Source: Parietichytrium sp. I65-24A
Lineage: Eukaryota > Sar > Bigyra > Thraustochytrida > Thraustochytriidae
Length of the DNA stretch: 64,000 nucleotides
NCBI GenBank assembly: GCA_012862575.1
Contig: BLSF01000005.1
Coordinates: 372,001-436,000, forward strand
Direction of reading: 5' to 3'
Shown here: one piece after another, positions 10,194 to 19,134 of the stretch
Numbering within the stretch: the first letter of the stretch is position 1
Layout: each line of letters starts with the position of its first letter
The notes under the pieces: generated by a model
What the model saw: the letters and a program-made list of their open reading frames with translations, nothing else
Databases searched by the model: none
What the model was told of the DNA's origin: nothing
Position numbers and translations under genes: made by a program

Positions 10194-11321
10194 GTGAATG
10201 TTGACTCTTTCTGTGACCACCCAAGTCGTCTTGATTCGAGCGCGGCGGCTGCCCAGACAGTGAGGCAGAGGGGCACGAGGATGGAGAATCTTCTCCCGGA
10301 ATTCAAGCCAGCGGCAGCGCAACCCAAAAAAACTGGTGTCAAACGACCCACCGCCAGAAGGGACGATGCTGGACCGAGTTGTGGACGTCCTCAGACGGAG
10401 ATCAGTGCGAAAACTGGACCCAAGCTTTTGGCCGGCGGGTATGCTCGGCACCAGAGGATGGGACACAGTCCCTCGATGGAAGCCCTCGGAGAGCCCAATT
10501 TGGAGTGGTATCACACAGCGCAAGAGATGCAGGTTGCAAAGCTTCGTAATAACGTGCTATTCCAATCGTTTCAGGAGAGCGAAAGCAAGGCGGATTTGGC
10601 CGCATCAACGGCCATGGTCTGTCTCGGTACCGGGAGGAAGCTTGTGGCAGCTTCCGAAACAGACGACGCACCGAAACGCAAGAGCAAAGGAGATGTACAG
10701 ATAGTAAATGCGTCTAGAAAGCCATCTCAAGCTCTTCAGGTTTTCAAGTCCTCCGGAGGGAGCCACCCGACAATGACTTTTATTACACTGGAAGGCGGAA
10801 TGGCACTTTTGGAAAATGAAATTGGCTTGGAGCCACTGTTCGCCAGCGACATTCTCACAATTGTTGGCCATCCAAGAGAACCGACCCTGGAAGGTCAGGA
10901 CCAAAAGGAGTGGAGCGAATTAGTCGGAAAAGGAGTTGCGTCACGCGACGATAGTGAAGAGGTTCATGTCGAATTTCGAAATTGCTCAACTGAAAGGGAA
11001 GCTTCGGTGTTTTGGATTGATTACTCTGGCGATTTTCATTTTCGGCAAAAGCTGAATCCCCAAAGCGCTTATGTTGAAAAAACCTTCTCAACACACCCTT
11101 GGCTAATCATATTCGGGAAAGAGAAAAGGAAGTCAACTCGAAACGAGATTCTTGTTGTATTCTGTAAACGCACCAACAATTTCACACAAAAGAGACGCTC
11201 GACGGACACTCAAACCATACTTTGGAACCCTAAGAAAGACACATTTTCCATGTCATCGTCAGCTGCTCAAATGGAAGGGCAAATTAGAATCGACGCATCC
11301 ATAATTATATCGCCAACTTGA
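10194..11321 (+). CDS. VHL beta-like domain protein, 375 aa
   Basis: A single-exon ORF. Residues ~256-325 read like the beta domain of the von Hippel-Lindau protein: EVHVEFRN, then SVFWIDYSGD (compare PVWLNFDGE in human pVHL), then the strand ending THPWLIIF (compare RGHLWLF). His301 and Trp303 fall at the places of human His115 and Trp117, and Thr297 at Ser111, all hydroxyproline-contact positions. The equivalent of Tyr98 is not clear. The N-terminal ~170 residues are basic, low-complexity and probably disordered, and residues ~180-250 may form another small domain. No alpha (elongin-C binding) domain is evident, so an E3-ligase role should not be assumed. A second ATG at 10281 (MENLLPEF) is an alternative start. 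The family call is by eye, from motif order. Confidence 0.65.
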   Translation: MNVDSFCDHPSRLDSSAAAAQTVRQRGTRMENLLPEFKPAAAQPKKTGVKRPTARRDDAGPSCGRPQTEISAKTGPKLLAGGYARHQRMGHSPSMEALGEPNLEWYHTAQEMQVAKLRNNVLFQSFQESESKADLAASTAMVCLGTGRKLVAASETDDAPKRKSKGDVQIVNASRKPSQALQVFKSSGGSHPTMTFITLEGGMALLENEIGLEPLFASDILTIVGHPREPTLEGQDQKEWSELVGKGVASRDDSEEVHVEFRNCSTEREASVFWIDYSGDFHFRQKLNPQSAYVEKTFSTHPWLIIFGKEKRKSTRNEILVVFCKRTNNFTQKRRSTDTQTILWNPKKDTFSMSSSAAQMEGQIRIDASIIISPT

Positions 11322-11375
11322 AGCAATACACCACCATACCTGCCTTTCCATTTGTTACATATGCTCTGACAATCC

Positions 11376-11515
11376 TGAGTAGTTAGAAGCATAGGAGGAC
11401 GGTTCAAAGCAAAGGAAATGCAATTTACCCGCGACTATTCATGCATGAGTAGTTTGAAGCATAGGAGGACGGTTCAAAGCAAAAAAAACGCACTTTACAC
11501 GCGACTGTTCATGCA
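11376..11515. repeat. Two-copy 70-bp direct tandem repeat
   Basis: Copy 1 is 11376-11445 and copy 2 is 11446-11515. They abut exactly and differ at a handful of positions. They lie in the ~220-bp gap between two converging genes, so they belong to one or both 3' UTRs or polyadenylation regions. The small number of differences indicates a fairly recent duplication. Confidence 0.9.
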
Positions 11516-11541
11516 TCACAATTGTTTTCTTATTTAAAAAG

Positions 11542-14500
11542 TCAATGAAACTCGGTGTTTCGTCTCTCACGAGGCTTCGGCGACAGCAACTCCATCGTCT
11601 CAATTCCTTCACGGTCGCATCCTGCCGAAGAAGTACGCTTTGCACGCAGTGATGTAAGATGCTCTTGCACATCTTCAAAGGTCACGCTTCCTCGAACCGT
11701 TCTCCTGGAGAAGCCCTTATTGGTTACAATGGATTTGAACACTCTAGATCCAGCTCGGTCTCGAGACCCCTTAGTAGAAGGGCCTTTCAAAAGTGTGCTT
11801 AACCCGTCACCACTGCCGCTTTCATCCTCGTCTTCTTCGTCGCCCCGTTTGCCTGCCATCTCAAAGTTAAGATTCTCCGAAAGTAGGGCGCCTTTCATGG
11901 ATTGTACAGCAATACTTGATCGCCGCCGCTTTGTGCTACCTTCATCCGACGTCTCCGTAGCGACTGACTTGGCGTCAAAAGAGGAATCTACTGATTCGTC
12001 CACTGGCCCCGGAAGAGAGAGAAGGCTTGAGCCCATCTCTTCGGTAGTTTTTTCCAAGGCATTCATCCTGAAACTCGGTTTAGGGCTCAAGATGTCAAGA
12101 TTTGCAGATGTTCGCATCCTGATCGCTTGGCGTGCCTTCTCAATCAGACTCTCTGTTCCATCGTCCATGATTCTGCTGAGGCGAAAGGTTTCAAGCTCTC
12201 CAGCCGAAGATTTTATGACTGGTGCAGATTTATCAAACTTGCTGGACACAAAAGAAGTGTCCACAGAACCAAGGATATTGTCAATATGCTTGGATGAGAA
12301 TTTCGCAAGCGGAGAATCTTTCACGTTGCCAGAAATCTCGGCGACTTGTTTGTGTAGCTCTTTACTCTCTCTGACTGTCCTCTTGTCGCGTTGTACGATT
12401 TCTGAAAAGATTCCGATGTTGCGGTGCTCGGGAAACTCTAGCATGATTTTTTCAAAGTCGTCTTTCAAGATATAGTACAGCTCGCAATCCGTCACGCACT
12501 CGACGGTCTCTAAGCGCTCTCCATTCACCGAGTAAACGGTTTCCCCACCAAAGTGCTGTCCTGCACGAAGACGCTTCTTATTTCCCTTCTGAGATTTGCT
12601 TGTGATCATCACTTCGCCGGACAAGATGAAGTATATCTCCGTCCCGATTTCGCCTTCGCGATACACGTACTCCCCCTCGCTGGTGATCTGCGCGACCATT
12701 TTGCGCGTTATGTGGCGTTGAACGTGCACGTGGCATTTTCGCAGCCCGCGCACCTTTTGCACAATGTCGCCATGGATACAAAACGCTAGCTCAAGCTGCA
12801 ACGGAAGCGGGAGGTCAGATATGACTTCGCAAAGGTCTATTCCCTCAAAACGCTCCCAGCCATTCGTAAAGAAGTTGATGATCTCTCTTTGCAGATCAGA
12901 AGGAAGCTCTCGAAATTGCATGTAATCGATGAGCTTGCGGAGGCGATTCTTGAAGGAAATATTCCCCTTCGAGTCCATGTGGAGGTAGACGACTGCAATT
13001 GAACCGATTAACGCAGCAAGCATGCACGCACCAGTGAAGATCACCACCAATTCGAGGATACTTTCAAGCGGATTGTATGGGCGAATGTCGCCAAACCCGA
13101 CTGAACTCATTGTAGTGACAGTGAAATACAGTGCCCGAAGATAGCAGAACCATGGACTGACGTTGTCGTCTAAAATATTGTGCTGCCCGATAGTCGCATT
13201 GTAGGTCGCAAGCCCGTCCACGATTGCCCATGTACTGTGTGAAGTGGGCTCAACGTATCTATGAACAAAGAACCACATGCATGCAAATCCGTGATTCAGG
13301 AAGAAGGTCATAATGAAAAGTTTCACAGTCTGCGTCACAGCAGAGCTCAAGCGCGGAAAGATTTCATTAATGACTCGGTCGGTGACCCGAAAGTAGTAGT
13401 TCAACTTCAACATTCGGACGAGTCGGATGCATCGAAAGTAGGACAGCACCTCAATCTTTGTCCCACTGGAGCTCATGAAAGGAATGACAATGTCAAGCGG
13501 AAGAGAAGCCACAACATCTACCCAAAACCATGTCTCGAGATAATTTTGCATCAGCAAGCTTCGCTCGGTAATAAGACGACCAAATTTGTTGATCGCAAAA
13601 TATCTCATCCTTAGGACGATGTCCACAATAAAGAAAACGTCCATGAGGTACTCCGCAACAAACCAAAGCCACACCTGGGCAGGAATCTTTCCTTCGTGGA
13701 AAGGAAACTTTCCATCCACAAAGTACGAAATCCGGAACGGGATGCTGTAGACATAGAACAGAGTAAACACCAATGATAGAACCGACCATGTGCGATAAAA
13801 CTTGCTGTGTGGATTGAAAACGTGCCGGCGCGACCTTTTTGATCGGTTCTGCTGGGCACCAAAGTCGGAGAGGAGATTCTGTTCGGAATTTCTGCGCAAG
13901 TTCGGGTCCTTCATCGACAGCCGCGAGACAAGCTTCGATCCTGTCGCCCCTTTTGGCGAACCTGGGGCTGGTAATCCAACTCCCATGCTTGAGCCTCTCG
14001 AGGCGTGACCATTTCCAGTCGGAGAAATTGGGTTTACTTTGTACGCACTGCCTTTCGCGCTGCCTTTTAAGGATGTTGTCAGCACCGAGTCTTGGGGATC
14101 CAGTTTAGCCACTGTCGACCTCCTGCGAAAGGGAAAGTAGAATATAGACCCGAAGTTGCTCGAGCCAGTTTTCGAAAGTGCTTTTGGGAAGAACTTGAGT
14201 AGTTTCGATCCTTCCAATACAACCTCCATGTTGGTCTTGACGTTCTCGTTGCGCAAGAAGTTGTTGTCGCGAATCTCTTTAACGACCTTAAACATCATTT
14301 CACTCTCATGCGGAAAGCGCAAGAGCAACTCGTCAAGGTCGTCTTTAGAAAGAGAATACACCTCGGTAAACTCGATCGCCCGAACAGAGCAACTTCGGCG
14401 CTCGTTAAAGAAAATGGCCGTCTCTCCAAAGTACGACCCCGCGTCGAGGGTAGCAAGGACAATAACTTCTTCCTCTTGGCTCTTCTCCTTTCCTCTCATG

Positions 14501-17500
14501 ACCATGCTGGCACGCGTTGTGGAGCTCGAGCGTCTTGAAAAGTTGCTTTCACGAACGGTTCCCATACGGTGCAGATTGGGCTTGTACTTTCCAGGCGACG
14601 ATGCGGTAGACTGAACTGATTTAAGGCTTGCGTACAAATCGCCATCCTCCTCAACACTCTGGCGGCGTTCATGGCGCCACTCGCCGCGGAAAGCGACCAT
14701 CTGTACCCTGCCCTCCTCCAAAAAGTACATTTGAGTTCCCACGTCACCTTCGTATATAATGTAGTCCAGTGGGGAATAAACTTCCTGATGCAACTTCGAG
14801 GCGATTCCCTTTTGAAGAGCTTTATCGCAAAACTCGAAAAATGGCGTTCTTTCCACGAATCGTAGCTTGAGAAAATTGGACACCTCCGCGCGTAGAGTAG
14901 AGGGCATGTCTTCAACCAAGTGCGAATGCAACTCGCCCTTTTCCGTTTCCCAAAGATACTCCAAGTAATTGCGTGTGCGCTGCTGCAATTTGGGAGGGAT
15001 TCTATACATGTACAAAAACCGCTCAAATCGATCCATCTTTTCTCTGAATTTGGCAACACTGCCCTCCAGATTTGCTACCAAGTTTGCGATGTTTCCAATC
15101 ACCGCCGAATTGATAGTTACCCCGATGATGATTCCGACAAGAACGTACACGGTTCCAGCAAAGGTGACCGGAATGGTGTCGCCAATCACCACCGCCACGA
15201 GAGTAGGAAGCGCCCAGTTAAGAGCACGGAGGTAGCGATTGAACACAGTTCCGGCGTCCTGAGGCAGGAGGCCTACCTTTTGCTGGTGCTCTACCCACGT
15301 CCCGTTCCACATCGCCGTAACGTTTGCTGTGGTGCCACAACTTAGTTCAGAAGGCGAAAAGTTTGAACCCGGCTCGTAATAGAGATTGGAGAGCGGGCAG
15401 CTGTCGTTAAAGTAGAACACGTAGTCGTTCGTGACGCTATTCGGAAACGCGTTGCTGTAGTCGAGCTCCGATTCAATACGAGTGCCTCGTGCAATGAGGT
15501 AGAAAAAGCATGCGGCCCAGTGCGAAATGAGCATCACAGTGATAAACAGTTTGAATAGGCGATATGCCACGTCGTGGTCCTGAAACCGAGACACCTCAAA
15601 GAAGTTGTCCAAATTGCCCACGAGTCTGCCTAGCCTGGCAAGCAAAAGCATCTTTGTTATTCTCAGACATGCAGAAATCTCAAAAAGTAGAAAGTTGCCG
15701 GTCGCAAGGTATGCTGCGAAGAACAAAAGGTCAAATGGCATGCAGATGAGAGTGTCGCGCAATCTTCGGCCAGTTTTGTGGTAGTTTTCCCGAATATCCT
15801 CTCGGTCAGTGAAAACTTCACCTTCGTGAACAAAGCCAAAGTAGTTCATTCGAAGGTACACGTCCAACGTGACTACTCCATCAAAAATTAAGTCGAAAAC
15901 AAACAGTGTGAGCTCTGTGCTTCGACTCATTTCATCTCGTTCCAACACTCCGAAACGGAACGGAATGTTGAGAATGTTGTAGAAGATGATAATGAGATTT
16001 AAGAAGTCCCACGCCCGCCTTCGAGAGGAGTCTGGGTGTCTCCACGAGCTTTCAGCGATCGTTGACCGAACCGCGTAGTCATAACTTGTGATGCTGCTAA
16101 GCTTTGGATGCGCCTCCATATTAGAGGTGACAGCCATGTTTTTCTGCTTTTTCTGCTCCAGGGTCTGTTTAAGCTTGGACACTACCAGCTTTCTCTGCTG
16201 TGGAAATCCTTTGGTGACACGATCAAAGTCGTCTTTATTCAACACAAAGCAATCACAGTAGCCGATGGCAACCACGTTTGCGGTTCGCTTCTCCGCACCA
16301 AGAAGGCTTCCTTCGCCAAAGTAATCTCCTGGTGTGAGCACAGCATAGGTCATCTTTCCGTCCCTCGAGGTAACCCTAGTGGCACCACGTTCCAACAGGA
16401 ACATGTCCTGTCCGAGTTCGCCAGCAATAATGATATTGTCGTTTGGCAAGAATACTGACGGCTTGAGAACACTGAATAGATGGCGAAGCAGCTCGTCATC
16501 CACGCCTTGCAAGAATGTAATGTTGCGCATGATTTCTCCATTGATGTACGCTTGGACCTCCATACGTAGAGGGGCAGGCAAATCGTTTAAAATTCTTTGC
16601 TCGTCCACACCACGCTGACGCGACCATAAGTAGTCGTAATAACGGCGAATCCGCACTTGCAGGGCTCGGGGGAATTGTTTGGTGACCATGTACTGATTAA
16701 GCACGGTCAGCTTACGCTTAAAATCGGCCCTAGCAGTATTGAGACTTGAGATCAACGCTGCAATGGCACCAACGACCGCAGGATATCCGAGCCCACCAAA
16801 CAAGGTCACAAACGCGACATATCCCGACTCTCGAGTATTAATAGGTACAATGTCACCATATCCCACCGTTGTGACATCCACCAACACGAAATAAACAGCG
16901 CGGATATATGACCGAAACACAACCCCATCGCCATCCTCTGAGTACACATGTGGCCAGTTCTTTTCATCCATGCAAATCCAATCAAAGTCAGTACCCTTGC
17001 AATCTGCGTCTTGCGTCTTTTGATATTTAGAGACCTCTGCCATGAGAACCCATCCGCAGCCTACAAAATGCACGAAGATGATGACACCTGCAAAGATCTT
17101 GAAGATGCGATGAAGCGCATTACTTGCTGTGAATCGTCTGGTCGCAAGGTAGGTCTGCGCGACATTGTAATATCGCAAGAGGTAGCTCATGAGCAGCAAT
17201 TTGGGAAGGCGCAAAATGGGCAAAAGAGAAGGGTTTAAAGTGAAAGCTGCAACCAGGTCAAATGGGAAGAGGATCGCAATGTCGTAAATCCATGGTTCGC
17301 TACTTCGATAGTTGCGAAAAATGGCCACCCTGTCTCGAACTATAATGCCTTCCTGCACAAAGGCGAAGGAGGTGGCTCTGAAGATGACGTCGAGAAAGAA
17401 GAGAAAGTCAAGAATCCAGTCAAACGCAAAAAGAGAAACCTCCGCGTCGGCAGCTCTATTGAAAGTCAGAGACGCAAGGCGATAAGGGATCACGAATGTC

Positions 17501-19134
17501 ATGTACACAGCATGGACCAGCTGGATCAAGTTCCATATTTCTCTTGACCGCGACATTGGTTCAAACATCTCGCGCCAGCCCAGGTTCGCAGTATTGCTCG
17601 CATCAAGCCCAAAGAATTTCTTCACCTTCGCGCTACGCTTCGCGGCAGCATCTGCTGCGGTCTCCATCTCTACAAACTCTTCTTGCGACACGGTGTCTGA
17701 GAGGATCTCGATGAACTTTTCCTTTCGGAGCAGGAAAAATTCACAGTACGACTTTGCTCTCACCTCCGTTTCAGACGGCATGGAGAAAAAGAGGGAGCTC
17801 TCGCCAAAGAAACTCCTAGACTTGCCACTGTACGTCTGCTGAACGGCGCCAGTTGCTCCGATTACCTCTGCCTCTCCTCTTCTGAGCCAGAAGCACCCCT
17901 CTAAATTCTGGCCAGCGCGAACAACCGCATCCCCTGGAGACACGATGATCTGCTCCAGGGCCACGCAAATCGCGTTGACAATAGGCTCTCTTGCCTTCCT
18001 GAGGAAAGAGACTTGCGTTACGAGTTCCTTAGACTGGAGTCCAGCGACTTGCAGGCGGAGGGTCACGGGCAAGTCCCGGAGAAATTCGTTCTCGTCAACT
18101 CCCTTCAAACTAGCCCACATATACGAATAATACGCTCTGATGCGCTCTCTTAGGCTGCTGGAGAGGTGGCGGTACGCCATATACTTATTGAGGTTGTCCA
18201 TCTTCGAGTGGAACTCGTCTTCTGCTTGGTCCAGGTTGGTGACCATGTTTGTTAAATTTCCAATGACGCAGCAAGTCAGGTACATACCTGTGTACATCGT
18301 AAAGAGCGAGAACAGGGTCTCGTCAAATGACCCCTTCTTCGCCACGATGTCGCCAAAGCCGACGGTCACCATTGTTGTGATCGACCAATAGATTCCCCTG
18401 ATATAGATATGAGTGCTTCTCCGAAGCTCTTCGTCGGGGATGCTATCATTGTAGGACGAGAACTCTTTCATTTTATCGATCTGATCGTTCACCCAGCCGT
18501 CCGAACCGAGCTCAACAAAGCCGCACGCGAACCAGTGCGCTAATATGGTAAAAAGGGTCCAAAGGAAGATCATCCTGTGGAAACCTGCGTTCACGACGAG
18601 TCTCCGCCTCTCCAAACTGAGGAAGATTATGCGAAACTGCTGATTTAGCCGTACTAGCCGCAAGAGTTTAATTATACGGACCTTGTTCGCAACCACTCGC
18701 CCCGCCACCAACAATACCACGAGGTCAATTGGCAGCGCCGACATCACGTCCGTTAGCACCAGAAACCATCTCGACAACTTGGCCGCTGACGCCCTCGACT
18801 TGAGCTCCAGTAGGTCTCGCTTCTCCTTCGCCCTAATGGCGGGAGCGGACGGTTCCAACGCAAATTTGGCTTCGGGCATCACCAGCGCCGCCACGCGCGG
18901 TTCCTGGAACCTTCCGAATTTGTGCCTTACCGCTAGGTCCACCAAATACGCCGCGTCAAATACCACGTCCAGCAAGAAAAGCACAATGCTGGACCCTTCC
19001 ACGCTCTTGAGGTCGCTGGCCGAGCTGAAGAAGAGGCGGTATGGGATGATCACCGCGTTCCATAGCAGCACGCACAGCTGGAACGCCTCCCACGTCGTGC
19101 GTGTCAGCACCCTGGCCCACTTGGGGCGCCCCAT
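11542..19134 (-). CDS. Four-repeat cyclic-nucleotide-gated cation channel (CNGK-like), 2530 aa
   Basis: One intronless ORF carries four complete channel units in a single chain, each with six membrane segments, a pore loop, a C-linker and a cyclic-nucleotide-binding domain (CNBD). Pore filters: TVGFGD at 257-262, TVGYGD at 756-761, AVVIGD at 1314-1319 and SVGFGD at 2011-2016. The first, second and fourth fit K+ channels; the third has lost the usual signature. CNBDs lie at about 370-475, 875-980, 1430-1605 and 2125-2235. CNBD2 keeps FGE plus KRTANV and CNBD3 keeps FGE plus RRSCSV, so both retain the phosphate-binding Arg. CNBD1 (PSETEV) and CNBD4 (FGGE, ERLETV) are degenerate. CNBD3 also has a ~70-residue Ser/Arg-rich insert at about 1485-1555. 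S4 segments have spaced Arg/Lys (for example 151-180 and 1900-1920). The plan equals the CNGK channels of animal sperm. The protein should act in the plasma or flagellar membrane. The C-terminal ~290 residues are Ser/Lys-rich and disordered. Confidence 0.92.
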   Translation of the reverse strand: MGRPKWARVLTRTTWEAFQLCVLLWNAVIIPYRLFFSSASDLKSVEGSSIVLFLLDVVFDAAYLVDLAVRHKFGRFQEPRVAALVMPEAKFALEPSAPAIRAKEKRDLLELKSRASAAKLSRWFLVLTDVMSALPIDLVVLLVAGRVVANKVRIIKLLRLVRLNQQFRIIFLSLERRRLVVNAGFHRMIFLWTLFTILAHWFACGFVELGSDGWVNDQIDKMKEFSSYNDSIPDEELRRSTHIYIRGIYWSITTMVTVGFGDIVAKKGSFDETLFSLFTMYTGMYLTCCVIGNLTNMVTNLDQAEDEFHSKMDNLNKYMAYRHLSSSLRERIRAYYSYMWASLKGVDENEFLRDLPVTLRLQVAGLQSKELVTQVSFLRKAREPIVNAICVALEQIIVSPGDAVVRAGQNLEGCFWLRRGEAEVIGATGAVQQTYSGKSRSFFGESSLFFSMPSETEVRAKSYCEFFLLRKEKFIEILSDTVSQEEFVEMETAADAAAKRSAKVKKFFGLDASNTANLGWREMFEPMSRSREIWNLIQLVHAVYMTFVIPYRLASLTFNRAADAEVSLFAFDWILDFLFFLDVIFRATSFAFVQEGIIVRDRVAIFRNYRSSEPWIYDIAILFPFDLVAAFTLNPSLLPILRLPKLLLMSYLLRYYNVAQTYLATRRFTASNALHRIFKIFAGVIIFVHFVGCGWVLMAEVSKYQKTQDADCKGTDFDWICMDEKNWPHVYSEDGDGVVFRSYIRAVYFVLVDVTTVGYGDIVPINTRESGYVAFVTLFGGLGYPAVVGAIAALISSLNTARADFKRKLTVLNQYMVTKQFPRALQVRIRRYYDYLWSRQRGVDEQRILNDLPAPLRMEVQAYINGEIMRNITFLQGVDDELLRHLFSVLKPSVFLPNDNIIIAGELGQDMFLLERGATRVTSRDGKMTYAVLTPGDYFGEGSLLGAEKRTANVVAIGYCDCFVLNKDDFDRVTKGFPQQRKLVVSKLKQTLEQKKQKNMAVTSNMEAHPKLSSITSYDYAVRSTIAESSWRHPDSSRRRAWDFLNLIIIFYNILNIPFRFGVLERDEMSRSTELTLFVFDLIFDGVVTLDVYLRMNYFGFVHEGEVFTDREDIRENYHKTGRRLRDTLICMPFDLLFFAAYLATGNFLLFEISACLRITKMLLLARLGRLVGNLDNFFEVSRFQDHDVAYRLFKLFITVMLISHWAACFFYLIARGTRIESELDYSNAFPNSVTNDYVFYFNDSCPLSNLYYEPGSNFSPSELSCGTTANVTAMWNGTWVEHQQKVGLLPQDAGTVFNRYLRALNWALPTLVAVVIGDTIPVTFAGTVYVLVGIIIGVTINSAVIGNIANLVANLEGSVAKFREKMDRFERFLYMYRIPPKLQQRTRNYLEYLWETEKGELHSHLVEDMPSTLRAEVSNFLKLRFVERTPFFEFCDKALQKGIASKLHQEVYSPLDYIIYEGDVGTQMYFLEEGRVQMVAFRGEWRHERRQSVEEDGDLYASLKSVQSTASSPGKYKPNLHRMGTVRESNFSRRSSSTTRASMVMRGKEKSQEEEVIVLATLDAGSYFGETAIFFNERRSCSVRAIEFTEVYSLSKDDLDELLLRFPHESEMMFKVVKEIRDNNFLRNENVKTNMEVVLEGSKLLKFFPKALSKTGSSNFGSIFYFPFRRRSTVAKLDPQDSVLTTSLKGSAKGSAYKVNPISPTGNGHASRGSSMGVGLPAPGSPKGATGSKLVSRLSMKDPNLRRNSEQNLLSDFGAQQNRSKRSRRHVFNPHSKFYRTWSVLSLVFTLFYVYSIPFRISYFVDGKFPFHEGKIPAQVWLWFVAEYLMDVFFIVDIVLRMRYFAINKFGRLITERSLLMQNYLETWFWVDVVASLPLDIVIPFMSSSGTKIEVLSYFRCIRLVRMLKLNYYFRVTDRVINEIFPRLSSAVTQTVKLFIMTFFLNHGFACMWFFVHRYVEPTSHSTWAIVDGLATYNATIGQHNILDDNVSPWFCYLRALYFTVTTMSSVGFGDIRPYNPLESILELVVIFTGACMLAALIGSIAVVYLHMDSKGNISFKNRLRKLIDYMQFRELPSDLQREIINFFTNGWERFEGIDLCEVISDLPLPLQLELAFCIHGDIVQKVRGLRKCHVHVQRHITRKMVAQITSEGEYVYREGEIGTEIYFILSGEVMITSKSQKGNKKRLRAGQHFGGETVYSVNGERLETVECVTDCELYYILKDDFEKIMLEFPEHRNIGIFSEIVQRDKRTVRESKELHKQVAEISGNVKDSPLAKFSSKHIDNILGSVDTSFVSSKFDKSAPVIKSSAGELETFRLSRIMDDGTESLIEKARQAIRMRTSANLDILSPKPSFRMNALEKTTEEMGSSLLSLPGPVDESVDSSFDAKSVATETSDEGSTKRRRSSIAVQSMKGALLSENLNFEMAGKRGDEEDEDESGSGDGLSTLLKGPSTKGSRDRAGSRVFKSIVTNKGFSRRTVRGSVTFEDVQEHLTSLRAKRTSSAGCDREGIETMELLSPKPRERRNTEFH

